In this document: positions 6,612 through 13,691 of the stretch, in pieces
Layout of the letters: each line of letters begins with the position of its first letter
Position numbering within the stretch: the stretch's first letter is position 1
Source: Planctomycetaceae bacterium
GTDB lineage: Bacteria; Planctomycetota; Planctomycetia; Pirellulales; Thermoguttaceae
Assembly (NCBI GenBank): GCA_031259095.1
Contig: JAIRLW010000630.1
Span: forward strand, 1 to 13,843
Length of the DNA: 13,843 nucleotides
Reading direction: 5' to 3'
Position numbers and translations under genes: made by a program
Notes under the pieces: generated by a model
The model's database searches: none
What the model was told of the DNA's origin: nothing
Seen by the model: only the letters and a program-made list of their open reading frames with translations

Positions 6612-7529
6612 TTACTTTTTCAATTCGGCAATTACTTTTTTGTTTTCTTCAAGTGCTTTGTCTTTTTCTTTAATTGTTTTATCTTTTTCCTTAATTGTTT
6701 TTTTGTCTGCCTTAATCGTTTTATTTTTTTCTTCAATCGCCTTGCTCTGTTTCGCGATAAACCGTTCTTTGTCTTGAAGTTCTTGCATGAAATCGTCTTC
6801 CATTTCCATCTCTACCTGAATATCTTCACTTTCAGAAGCCATGCGAAGACGGCGAATAATGGGACGGTACATTTTAGGAAATTCATCTTCATTCACATTG
6901 AGAATATGTTGATTGGAAGTACGGTTTTCCTGATCGAAGATACTCAACAATTTTTCGGCGTCGCTTCGGCGGCGTTGCTTGAGTTGATCGATCTGGATTA
7001 TCCATGACCGATGATGCAAACTTTGAATAAACTCGTTTATCACCTCCAATTTTTTTTTCGTTGTGCCGTCTTTAACATAATGATCAACCTGAATAATGGA
7101 ACAGTCGGGAATACCAATATCATAACCCAATAGAAAAATTCCGTAAATTGGACAAGCCTTTTTGTTGCCTTTCCTACCGTAAGTATTGTTCGGGTTTTGG
7201 TAATGAACGCCAAGATAACGTCGAAAACGCATGATATCAGTGGAAAATTTCGCTTTTTGTAATTCGATCATTGCTGTTTTGAATTTGCCGTCGGGAGTCA
7301 ATATTTTAGCGGAAAAATCAAACCGGCATACTGTGAGAAACAATTTTTCCGCTTCTTCTACCGTAGTTGCCGGATTATTGAGAGGACGGCGCAAAGTACG
7401 CTCTTGCGAAGCAAAATCAATCTCCAACACTTCTTCCTCGATAATTGCCGAAAGAAAAGATTTCGCTACTTCTTCGTCTTCCATCATGAATTTGAAGACA
7501 ACATCATAAATCGGATTGGCGATATGCAT
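6612..7529 (-). CDS. Rpn family / PD-(D/E)XK nuclease family protein
   Basis: 305 residues of the PDDEXK_2 group (Rpn, recombination-promoting nuclease; often mislabelled transposase). Characteristic features are the N-terminal IYDVVFKFMM near residues 7-16, an Asp at the start of DFSAKI (71), and the catalytic-type IELQKAK (88-94) followed by RFRRYLGVHY. Homologues such as E. coli RpnA are DNA endonucleases that promote RecA-independent recombination. The C-terminal 65 residues are a charged coiled coil made of KTIKEKD-type heptads. Many such genes are mobile and scattered; this one sits inside an apparent lipid or CoA gene cluster, 27 nt after the ketosynthase gene. No inverted repeats or target duplications bound it. 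The start lacks a Shine-Dalgarno sequence. Confidence 0.85.
   Translation of the reverse strand: MHIANPIYDVVFKFMMEDEEVAKSFLSAIIEEEVLEIDFASQERTLRRPLNNPATTVEEAEKLFLTVCRFDFSAKILTPDGKFKTAMIELQKAKFSTDIMRFRRYLGVHYQNPNNTYGRKGNKKACPIYGIFLLGYDIGIPDCSIIQVDHYVKDGTTKKKLEVINEFIQSLHHRSWIIQIDQLKQRRRSDAEKLLSIFDQENRTSNQHILNVNEDEFPKMYRPIIRRLRMASESEDIQVEMEMEDDFMQELQDKERFIAKQSKAIEEKNKTIKADKKTIKEKDKTIKEKDKALEENKKVIAELKK
6656..6739. repeat. 21-bp in-frame repeat encoding coiled-coil heptads
   Basis: Four units with an exact 21-bp period, anchored by TAATTG at 6671 and 6692, TAATCG at 6713 and CAATCG at 6734. Each encodes one heptad of the KTIKEKD type, at about residues 265-292 of the Rpn-family protein. Unit gain or loss would change coiled-coil length without a frameshift. 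Confidence 0.75.
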
Positions 7530-7556
7530 TTCGTTTTGATTAGATTTGTTGCGTTA

Positions 7557-8798
7557 TTAGGTTTTGTCATATTTTCCGACAATAACAACGGAGTTAATGC
7601 CGACCATACCAAAAGAATTATTGAGAATATAACGGATATTTCCGACAGTTTTTGGTGTTCCGATCACAAGGTTCTCAATTTCACAATCGGGGTCGAGATT
7701 TTCGCAGTTAATAGTTGGATGAATCACGCCATCCTCGAATGACGGCAAATTTCCTGCCAATTCCAAAACACCCACAGAACCCATTGCATGACCGATAAAA
7801 CTTTTGGTGTTATTGATGTATGTTTTTTTTGACTTGCCGAAAACTTGACGGATTGCCGCAATTTCCTGAACATCACCGGAAGGCGTTGCGGTAGCGTGCG
7901 TACTGAGCAAGTCAATTTGTTCCGGTTCGAGCGCTGCTTTTTTGAGCGCTTTTTCCATACATTGTTTCTGACGTTCCGGGTTTGGCAACACGAAATCGCT
8001 GGCGTCGCTGTTCATTCCATAGCCGACAATTTCCCCGTAAATCTTTGCTCCGCGGCGTTCCGCGTCGGCTAAGCGTTCCAGCGTAAAAATGCAGCCGCCT
8101 TCTGAAATCACGATTCCGTTTCGGTCACGGTCGAAGGGGCGTGACGCTTTTTCTGGAATATCATGTTTTGCCAACGCGTTTTCAGCGGCGAAGGCGGCGA
8201 AAATTCCGAAGGTGTGAATACTTTCGGAGACGCCTCCTGCCAATGCCAAATCGACTTCACCGAGCCGAAGCATCTGGATGCCCTGAATAATCCCGGCATT
8301 GCCCGCCGCACACGCCGCTCCCAGACAATAATGCGGTCCCGTAATCCGTAAATTCAACGTGATTTCTCCAGCCGGATTATTGGCAACTGTTCGCGGGTTA
8401 TGAAAATGCGACCAAGTGGAACAATCATAATCGAATTGCTTAATATTGTAAACTTCGTTTTCGGTTTCGACATTCCCGTGTTCTGTGATTCCGACGAACA
8501 CGCCGACTTGCGACGTATCGACATTATTCCAATTAATTCCGCTGTCGGCGATTGCTTCGTTGGCGCAGTAAACGGCGATACTTCCTGCGCGAGTTCCGCG
8601 TCTTAAATCTTTTTTTTTCTGATATTTTGTTGGTTCGAAGCGACATATTCCAGCAAGCGTTTTGCCGAAATAACGTATTTCATACGGTGAAATTCCGCTG
8701 ATTCCGTTTAGGAGGGCATGACGAAATTCCGTTAAATTATTGCCGTTGGGCGAGGTTAAACCAATACCGGTAATTACAATTCGTTGGGTGTTATCCAT
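7557..8798 (-). CDS. Beta-ketoacyl-ACP synthase II-like (FabF family)
   Basis: 413 residues from the ATG at 8798, which has AAGGA 5 nt upstream; a start at 8837 would add 13 residues without support. It is a thiolase-fold ketosynthase that condenses an acyl chain with malonyl-ACP. The catalytic set is complete: Cys163 in GAACAAG, His301 in STHATATPSGD, and Lys332 and His337 in NNTKSFIGHAMGS. NNSFGMVGINS near the C-terminus is the gating loop region. FabF normally has HGTST where this has HATAT. With a dedicated ACP nearby and an SDR upstream, a specialised lipid or polyketide-like product is as plausible as housekeeping fatty acid synthesis. It lies 83 nt after the SDR gene. Confidence 0.92.
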   Translation of the reverse strand: MDNTQRIVITGIGLTSPNGNNLTEFRHALLNGISGISPYEIRYFGKTLAGICRFEPTKYQKKKDLRRGTRAGSIAVYCANEAIADSGINWNNVDTSQVGVFVGITEHGNVETENEVYNIKQFDYDCSTWSHFHNPRTVANNPAGEITLNLRITGPHYCLGAACAAGNAGIIQGIQMLRLGEVDLALAGGVSESIHTFGIFAAFAAENALAKHDIPEKASRPFDRDRNGIVISEGGCIFTLERLADAERRGAKIYGEIVGYGMNSDASDFVLPNPERQKQCMEKALKKAALEPEQIDLLSTHATATPSGDVQEIAAIRQVFGKSKKTYINNTKSFIGHAMGSVGVLELAGNLPSFEDGVIHPTINCENLDPDCEIENLVIGTPKTVGNIRYILNNSFGMVGINSVVIVGKYDKT

Positions 8799-8803
8799 AC
8801 ATT

Positions 8804-8808
8804 TCCTT
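8804..8808 (-). promoter_or_regulatory. Shine-Dalgarno site AAGGA
   Basis: AAGGA on the minus strand, 5 nt before the ATG at 8798. It decides the ketosynthase start against the more upstream ATG at 8837. Confidence 0.7.
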
Positions 8809-8881
8809 AATGTGGTGTTTAGGATATTAGGATACACGGACTTTAGAAAAAGTCAATCAGCTGAGTCGATTGAAATTGATT

Positions 8882-9889
8882 TTACTCAAGCCAACGATGT
8901 TCTTTGTACCAAGATGCGGTTTGGTTGATTCGTTCTGAAAAAGATTTGAGCGGCGTAAAACCGAGTTGACATTTTGCTTTTTCGGGCGAACAACGCCAAT
9001 GGTGCAGCGATTCCCATGCTTTGGCCCAATCGTAAGGCGTATTGATTTCGGTGAAGTGTTTTAATAATTCATAAAAAGTCGAAACGGCAAAAAGGGTGAA
9101 GGGCAAACAATGAATTGTTCGGATTTGTTTTTTTCCTAAGACGGTTCCGATTTCGCGTCCGACTTCGGAGAGACGGATTCCGTTATTTTCTGCCGCGAAA
9201 TAAATTCCAGTTCCGATTGGCGATTCCGGCATCATCCGTTCGCCTGATTTCGCAACTGTAATCAGTAATTCACACAAATCTTCAGCGTGAATCCATGAGT
9301 AGATTTTGTCTTGAATTCCCGGAATGGGGCAAATTCCCAGATTGTTAATTGTTTTAAAGATTTCGAGGTTCATTCGGTCTTCCTCGCCGAAAACGATTGC
9401 CGGACGGATAATGGACGCGGGAAGTTGGTTTGAGTGTTTGGCGACCACTTTTTCTCCGCCGAGTTTACTTTTTCCGTAAGCGGAGATGGGACAAGGAAGA
9501 TCGGTTTCCGCTTTGGGCTGTTCCGAATTGGACGGACCGGCGGCGGCGAGCGATGAAACGTAAATGAATACCGGCGGCGTTGAATTTTGTATAGCGGCGT
9601 TGACCAGATTTTCCGTACCAAGACAGTTAGTTTTTTCAAATTCCGATTTTTTCCTTGCTCGGACTTTTCCTGCCAAATGAAACACGGCGTCGCAATTTTT
9701 TACCGCTTGGGCGAGACTTTCGAAATCGGAAAGTTCGCCGTAACGCAGTTCCACCTTCAACGTTTTAAGTTGATCAGCTACGGATGGAGTCCGAACCAAA
9801 CATCGGATATCGCCTCCTTCATACTGTAAACGTTGTATTAAATGCGAACCGATGAATCCGTTACCGCCTGTGATAAGAATTCGTTTCAT
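8882..9889 (-). CDS. NAD-dependent epimerase/dehydratase (extended SDR)
   Basis: 335 residues from the ATG at 9889. GGNGFIG (8-14) is the extended-SDR nucleotide-binding loop. VFHLAGKV follows strand 4, VSSLAA (111-116) holds the catalytic Ser, and YGKSK (138-142) gives the Tyr and Lys. A C-terminal substrate domain of about 100 residues follows. The sequence resembles the 3-beta-hydroxysteroid dehydrogenase/hopanoid-associated sugar epimerase side of the family more than UDP-glucose epimerases, but the substrate is unknown. It is the first gene of the minus-strand cluster with the ketosynthase, ACP and coaX, so reduction or modification of an acyl, isoprenoid or glycolipid intermediate is inferred. 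The frame extends to a TTG at 9898, but that adds only three residues. Confidence 0.88.
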   Translation of the reverse strand: MKRILITGGNGFIGSHLIQRLQYEGGDIRCLVRTPSVADQLKTLKVELRYGELSDFESLAQAVKNCDAVFHLAGKVRARKKSEFEKTNCLGTENLVNAAIQNSTPPVFIYVSSLAAAGPSNSEQPKAETDLPCPISAYGKSKLGGEKVVAKHSNQLPASIIRPAIVFGEEDRMNLEIFKTINNLGICPIPGIQDKIYSWIHAEDLCELLITVAKSGERMMPESPIGTGIYFAAENNGIRLSEVGREIGTVLGKKQIRTIHCLPFTLFAVSTFYELLKHFTEINTPYDWAKAWESLHHWRCSPEKAKCQLGFTPLKSFSERINQTASWYKEHRWLE

Positions 9890-10030
9890 CACTGTCAACG
9901 TTTTTGATTATTTTGGAGATTTAGGAACAATTGAATAATTGTTTAGGGAATGAACACTCTGTTCCCTATATCTTTATCTTTAACACCTAACTCTTCTCTA
10001 TTTTACGAATTGGATTGCATCCAATCAATG

Positions 10031-10083
10031 AGGTAGGCGATGTTTCAGGCGGGCGACCTTTTTGCTAAAAGGTTACATTGCCT
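10031..10083. repeat. Hairpin-associated repeat AGGTAGGCGATGTTTC, copy 1
   Basis: The first 16 bases (10031-10046) are identical to 13521-13536. Here AGGCGATGT (10035-10043) pairs with ACATTGCCT (10075-10083), nine pairs with one wobble. This encloses a second perfect stem, ACCTTTT-TGCT-AAAAGGT (10056-10073). A perfect 7-bp hairpin (10009-10025) sits just upstream. No known riboswitch motif was recognised. Confidence 0.55.
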
Positions 10084-10107
10084 TTAGAGTTGATCATGGA
10101 ACATGTG

Positions 10108-10140
10108 GTCCCATCATGTCCCATTTGTCCTTAATGTCCC
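10108..10140. repeat. GTCCC repeat array (9-10 bp period)
   Basis: GTCCC or GTCCT at 10108, 10118, 10127 and 10136, spacings 10, 9 and 9 bp. It is the same unit and period as at 1505-1575 and 3895-3927. Confidence 0.65.
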
Positions 10141-10184
10141 TTCACTGAAAAAAAGTTTTCGGGAATGTCGGGAAACTTTTCGTA

Positions 10185-10201
10185 ATTATTCAGTGGAATT
10201 T
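10185..10201 (+). repeat. 17-bp repeat, inverted partner at 12238-12254
   Basis: ATTATTCAGTGGAATTT is exactly repeated in inverted orientation at 12238-12254. The pair brackets the PP2C gene at a span of about 2.07 kb. No matching target duplications were seen outside the two copies. Confidence 0.5.
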
Positions 10202-10204
10202 TCT

Positions 10205-10398
10205 ATTGTAACTATTCAGTAATCTGTCTGAAAGACAGTATTTTCATAACCGCATGTCAACAACATACGGAAAAAAAACGCAACCGACCTAACCGTTGCC
10301 GAAAGGCAGAGGACATTGCTGGTCATTCTTCACAGGTCAGAGACCTACGGTTATGAAAATAATGCCTTCAGGCAAACAGACGACTGAACAGATACAAT
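10205..10398. repeat. 194-bp element with long inverted arms and internal hairpins
   Basis: The ends ATTGTA (10205-10210) and TACAAT (10393-10398) begin imperfect inverted arms of roughly 45 bp. The arms close with a perfect 14-bp match, TATTTTCATAACCG (10239-10252) with 10348-10361. Each arm carries its own small hairpin: CTGTCT-GAA-AGACAG (10224-10238) on the left and GCCT-TC-AGGC (10364-10373) on the right. Their sequences differ but both still pair. The loop holds TGCC-GAAA-GGCA (10297-10308) and AGGTC-AGA-GACCT (10334-10346). No ORF is present. It could be a MITE-like mobile element or a structured RNA. Confidence 0.55.
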
Positions 10399-10448
10399 TT
10401 CTTACTTAAAAAGATTAGGAAAATTTTTGATGTTTTTTTGGGTCTTGC

Positions 10449-10478
10449 TTGATTAAACTGATTCTTTCCGGTTATAAT
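10449..10478 (+). promoter_or_regulatory. Sigma-70-type promoter for the PP2C gene
   Basis: TTGATT (10449-10454), an 18-bp spacer and a perfect TATAAT (10473-10478). Transcription should begin near 10485, leaving a leader of about 145 nt. It is the best plus-strand promoter in this spacer. Confidence 0.55.
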
Positions 10479-10630
10479 GAGAACTTGTTTTTGATTTAAG
10501 AATATTCCTACGGTCTCCAACCGTTAATCGTATTGCCAATCCGGTTTTGGATTGTTTTGTCCGGTTTCGTGGAACCGTTGTGTTGTTGTCGTGTCGGTAA
10601 CCGGAAATTTAAACTGTTTTCAGCACAGGA

Positions 10631-11896
10631 ATGGATCAGGATTCGGCTTATTGGAAAAAAGAGGTCAGATATACTGCCCTGTCTGATATTGGTTTGCGGC
10701 GAGCGAATAATCAGGATTCGTGTGAAGTCAAAATTGCGACAACCACACGGCAATGGTTGGATCGTGGACATTTATTTATTGTTGCCGATGGAATGGGCGC
10801 TCATGTTGCCGGTGAAGTTGCCAGTCGTCTGGCAGTGGAAACAGTTGTCCAGAGTTATTTCAAACGAACAAACGAATCTCCGTCGCAAGCGCTGGTTCAA
10901 GCCGTGTACGATGCTCATCGAGTTATCAAAGAAAAAAGCCGACGCGAAGACGCTTACCGTGATATGGGAACAACTTGCGACGCTTTCACGATGTTACCGC
11001 AAGGTCTTTTGATTGCTCATGTTGGCGATTCACGGGTTTATCGTGTTCGCGGGCAGGTTATTGAACAGTTGACTTTTGATCACAGTCTTGTTTGGGAAGT
11101 CTGTCTGGCAACCGATTTGCCGTTTAATCAGGCTCCAAGTTATATTCCCAAAAATCAAATTACCCGATCCCTCGGTCCTACCGAAAAATTAGTGGTCGAT
11201 CTGGAAGGACCTTATCCGATTACGGTTGGCGATATATTTTTAGCGTGCAGCGACGGTTTAAGCGGACAAGTGTCCGACTGCGAAATCGGCGAACTGCTCG
11301 CCATTTTCCCGCCGGAAACTGCCGCCGAAACCCTAGTGAATCTTGCTAACCTTCGCGGCGGTCCCGACAATATCACTGTTGTGATCGCACAAGCATCAGA
11401 ATCTCCGAAAGCAACCCAAGAAGTTGACGCAGAATTAACAATTCCGCTTTCAAGTTGGGCGGTTTTGGGAATAACCGCTTTTTTCGGCATTGGCGCGGTG
11501 TTGGGTTTTACTTTGGGGAATGTTCAGATTAGTGGTCTGTTTGCAACGATTGCCGTTTTGACCGCATTTTTTTTCCTGACGCTTGCCAAAAAATCATTGT
11601 TTGAAGGTTCACCGTTCTTTCAGACGTTGCAATCCGGCAACAAAATTCCTTACACGAAAACGTCGTGCGTTCCCAGTTACGAATTTGTCGCAACACTTTC
11701 CGGGATTCTTCAGGAATTACGGTCGGCAACCAAAGGACATCAATTCATAGTCAACTCGGACGAAGCCAATCAGTATGAAAAAAAAGCCGTCAACGCCGTT
11801 AAGTCACAAGATATGGTAACGGCGATCAAAAATTATGCGTGGGCAATCAATCACCTAATGCGGGAATTGAAAAAATTAAGCGCCAAGAAAAAATAA
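10631..11896 (+). CDS. Membrane-anchored PP2C-family protein phosphatase
   Basis: 421 residues. The N-terminal 255 residues form a PPM/PP2C Ser/Thr phosphatase with its acidic metal ligands in the usual motifs: RRANNQDS (23-30), VADGMGAHVAGE (51-62), GTTCDAF (113-119), AHVGDSRVY (129-137), TFDHSLV (148-154), ITRSLG (177-182), CSDGL (206-210) and GGPDNITVV (243-251). A linker leads to two hydrophobic segments (about 276-296 and 300-318), then a cytoplasmic tail of about 100 residues ending in a basic helix. It should act at the inner membrane face, reversing Hanks-type kinase phosphorylation; no kinase is encoded in the window. AGGA lies too close to the ATG (1 nt) to be a normal ribosome site. 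It is followed by aroB 499 bp downstream, probably a separate transcript. Confidence 0.92.
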   Translation: MDQDSAYWKKEVRYTALSDIGLRRANNQDSCEVKIATTTRQWLDRGHLFIVADGMGAHVAGEVASRLAVETVVQSYFKRTNESPSQALVQAVYDAHRVIKEKSRREDAYRDMGTTCDAFTMLPQGLLIAHVGDSRVYRVRGQVIEQLTFDHSLVWEVCLATDLPFNQAPSYIPKNQITRSLGPTEKLVVDLEGPYPITVGDIFLACSDGLSGQVSDCEIGELLAIFPPETAAETLVNLANLRGGPDNITVVIAQASESPKATQEVDAELTIPLSSWAVLGITAFFGIGAVLGFTLGNVQISGLFATIAVLTAFFFLTLAKKSLFEGSPFFQTLQSGNKIPYTKTSCVPSYEFVATLSGILQELRSATKGHQFIVNSDEANQYEKKAVNAVKSQDMVTAIKNYAWAINHLMRELKKLSAKKK

Positions 11897-12067
11897 TCTG
11901 TTACTTTTTTATTGTTTAATCTAACCAATGTCCGATTGACGTCATTGTCTCTTTTATTAACCTTCGAGAAGTCCGCAGATTTTCGCAAATTGTTCTCTTT
12001 TGCCTTAGTTTTATTTTCACCGCGAAAAACACGAAAGGTTACGAAAGGTTTTAAAAAATAAAAAATA

Positions 12068-12154
12068 GGGAATTTCTAAAAACCTCGACCAATATTGATT
12101 TTAGTCGATTTAGGTCGAATTGGGTCGAACAAAAACGAGTTTTTAGAAGTTCCC
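12068..12154. repeat. Small MITE-like element with 20-bp inverted ends
   Basis: GGGAATTTCTAAAAACCTCG (12068-12087) pairs with the inverse ending GTTTTTAGAAGTTCCC (12136-12154, starting CGAG). There is one bulged C and one T-G wobble, so an RNA copy would fold into a nearly complete 19-bp stem. The ends match those of the 3766-3967 element (consensus GRGAAYYTCYAAAAA). The interior holds the GTCGA units. Confidence 0.6.
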
Positions 12155-12237
12155 AATAAAAAATAGAAACATCATTTTCGTGTCTCTTCGATTTTCGTGT
12201 CCTTTCGTGTTATTTCGTAGTTCAAAATCAGTATTAG

Positions 12238-12254
12238 AAATTCCACTGAATAAT
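12238..12254 (-). repeat. 17-bp repeat, inverted partner of 10185-10201
   Basis: Exact inverse of ATTATTCAGTGGAATTT. It lies just outside the CACGAAA repeats and about 140 bp before the aroB start. Confidence 0.5.
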
Positions 12255-12395
12255 GACCATTATTTTTATATCATCATTATAAAATCTCTCAAAATAATCT
12301 GCGAAAATCGGCGTAATCTGCGGATTATTTTGTCCATGTGTCTATGGTTAATAAAAATAGACCGTTACAACTTTAAAATAAGGACTGTAAGAAGT

Positions 12396-13472
12396 ATGCA
12401 AATCATTTCCGTTTCTCTTGGCAATCGTAGTTACGATATTGAGGCGGGTTCTGACAATCTGGAACATATCGGTTCCTTTTTAACGGCGTTCCAACCGATT
12501 TCGACCGCAGTCGTTTTGACCGACGACAACGTTATTCAACATGGTTATGCTCATCGGGTTGCGGACTCTATTTCAGAAACAGGAATTGACGTTCATCTTC
12601 TTTCGGTTGCGTCTGGAGAACAAAGTAAAACAATTGAGACAGCGGCAACTCTTTGGGAAACATTGCTTGACGAAGGGATTGATCGAAAATCTGTTTTGAT
12701 TTCTGTCGGTGGCGGAGTGATTGGCGATCTTGGCGGATTTATTGCCGCGACCTACGCACGCGGTATCCGATTTTTTCAGGTTCCGACAACGCTTCTTGCT
12801 CAGGTGGACAGCAGTATTGGTGGGAAAGTCGGCATTGATTTACCAAAAGCAAAAAATATGGTTGGAGCATTTCTCCAACCGCTTGGCGTTTTGATTGACA
12901 CAAAAACGTTAAAAACGTTACCGGACAACCAATATCGTAGCGGGCTTGGAGAAGTGATTAAATATGGTGTTTCTCTGGATGCCGAACTGTTTCAATTTCT
13001 CGAAAATAACGCCGAAAAAATCAATATCCGCGACCTTGCGATTTTACAACAGATTGTTTCGGATTGTTGCCGGATCAAGGCAACTATTGTTTCGGAGGAT
13101 GAATTTGAAACGACTGGACGTCGTGTACTGTTGAATTACGGTCATACTTTTGCTCACGCATTTGAAATTCAGAGTCATTTTACGTTGTTACACGGGTTGG
13201 CGGTTTCTATTGGCGCGGTTTGTGCTGCACGGCTTGCGGTACGGCTGGGACTTGTCGATGAAACTTTTTTACAACGTCAACTCTGTTTTCATCAAAACTT
13301 GAAACTTCCAACAGAAATTCCCAACAATATTGATTGGCGACAAACGATAGCGTTGATGCGGCACGACAAAAAATCCGAGTTCGGCAAACTCCGTTTTGTG
13401 TTACCGACTGACATTGGAAGTTGCCGGTTAATCGAGGATATTGATCCACAGATTCTTGAACGCGGATTGTAA
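12396..13472 (+). CDS. aroB: 3-dehydroquinate synthase
   Basis: 358 residues from the ATG at 12396, the normal length for the family. It converts DAHP to 3-dehydroquinate, step two of the shikimate pathway to aromatic amino acids, using NAD and a divalent metal in the cytoplasm. Visible hallmarks are SGEQSKT (73-79), the NAD-binding GGGVIGDLGGF (105-115), QVPTTLLAQVDSSIGGK (128-144), and the metal ligands Glu186 in GLGEVIKYG, His250 in NYGHTFAHAFE and His266 in LLHGLAV. The reading frame is open 72 codons further upstream through repeat DNA, but that part is not family-like and is excluded. A weak AAGGA lies 12 nt before the ATG. No other aro genes are adjacent. Confidence 0.95.
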   Translation: MQIISVSLGNRSYDIEAGSDNLEHIGSFLTAFQPISTAVVLTDDNVIQHGYAHRVADSISETGIDVHLLSVASGEQSKTIETAATLWETLLDEGIDRKSVLISVGGGVIGDLGGFIAATYARGIRFFQVPTTLLAQVDSSIGGKVGIDLPKAKNMVGAFLQPLGVLIDTKTLKTLPDNQYRSGLGEVIKYGVSLDAELFQFLENNAEKINIRDLAILQQIVSDCCRIKATIVSEDEFETTGRRVLLNYGHTFAHAFEIQSHFTLLHGLAVSIGAVCAARLAVRLGLVDETFLQRQLCFHQNLKLPTEIPNNIDWRQTIALMRHDKKSEFGKLRFVLPTDIGSCRLIEDIDPQILERGL

Positions 13473-13520
13473 CAATTTCAGGTGATTTTGGAATTTGGAG
13501 GCAGTTGTTTGGTCAATATC

Positions 13521-13599
13521 AGGTAGGCGATGTTTCGCCGAAATTTTTTGATTAATAGATTAATAATCGCGTCGGCGATAGCCGACTTGCCCCTGGGCA
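13521..13599. repeat. Hairpin-associated repeat AGGTAGGCGATGTTTC, copy 2
   Basis: The first 16 bases equal 10031-10046. Here they form GGCGA-TGTT-TCGCC (13526-13539), followed by GTCGGC-GATA-GCCGAC (13571-13586) and TGCCC-CT-GGGCA (13588-13599), three perfect stems in 75 bp. Between them is GATTAATA repeated twice. It lies about 50 bp after the aroB stop, so it could act in 3'-end formation or be a dispersed palindromic repeat. Confidence 0.6.
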
Positions 13600-13691
13600 C
13601 CTCTAATAATTGGTATTCTTAGTTTATTTTTTTTTCCCTTTTATTTTTTCTCAAGATTTTTCATTTTTTGGTATCATTTTTTTATTTTTTT

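Larger units (their letters stand above)
9890..10630. other. 741-bp divergent intergenic region rich in palindromes
   Basis: No convincing gene lies between the divergent SDR and PP2C genes. The half near the SDR gene holds two palindromes: AACAATT-GAAT-AATTGTT (9926-9943) and AGGGAA/TTCCCT (9945-9967), which encloses the alternative hairpin GAACA-CTC-TGTTC (9952-9964). Either could be an operator or part of the SDR leader; I could not find a clear minus-strand promoter. Next come ATTGGAT-TGC-ATCCAAT (10009-10025), a repeat with a hairpin (10031-10083), a GTCCC array (10108-10140), a hairpin with arms AAAAGTTT/AAACTTTT (10151-10180), a 194-bp inverted-arm element (10205-10398) and the PP2C promoter. 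Confidence 0.6.
11973..12323. repeat. Nested inverted repeats between PP2C and aroB
   Basis: Four repeat classes are arranged roughly symmetrically. Outer: CCGCAGATTTTCGCA (11973-11987) against TGCGAAAATCGGCG (12300-12313) and a further TCTGCGG (12317-12323). Next: a 10-bp-period CACGAAAGG run (12021-12050, including two perfect ACGAAAGGTT units) against its inverse with TTTCGTG spacing of 10 bp (12193-12220, plus units at 12179 and 12189). Inner: the 12068-12154 element. Core: three GTCGA units 10 bp apart (12104, 12114, 12124). The array fills most of the 499-bp gap; I see no gene in it. Confidence 0.6.

Noticed and set aside
6612..7529. Insertion sequence carrying the Rpn-type gene
   Set aside because: The family is often labelled transposase, but no terminal inverted repeats or target duplications flank it here.
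10297..10346. Resemblance to signal recognition particle RNA (CAGGTCAG)
   Set aside because: The conserved tetraloop and asymmetric-loop bases of SRP RNA are absent, and only a short string matches.
10533..11012. 159-codon plus-strand ORF overlapping the PP2C start
   Set aside because: It overlaps most of the conserved phosphatase domain in another frame and shows no family features.
12180..12395. Upstream in-frame extension of aroB by 72 codons
   Set aside because: It runs through repeat DNA, is unlike the AroB family, and the family-length protein begins at the ATG at 12396.
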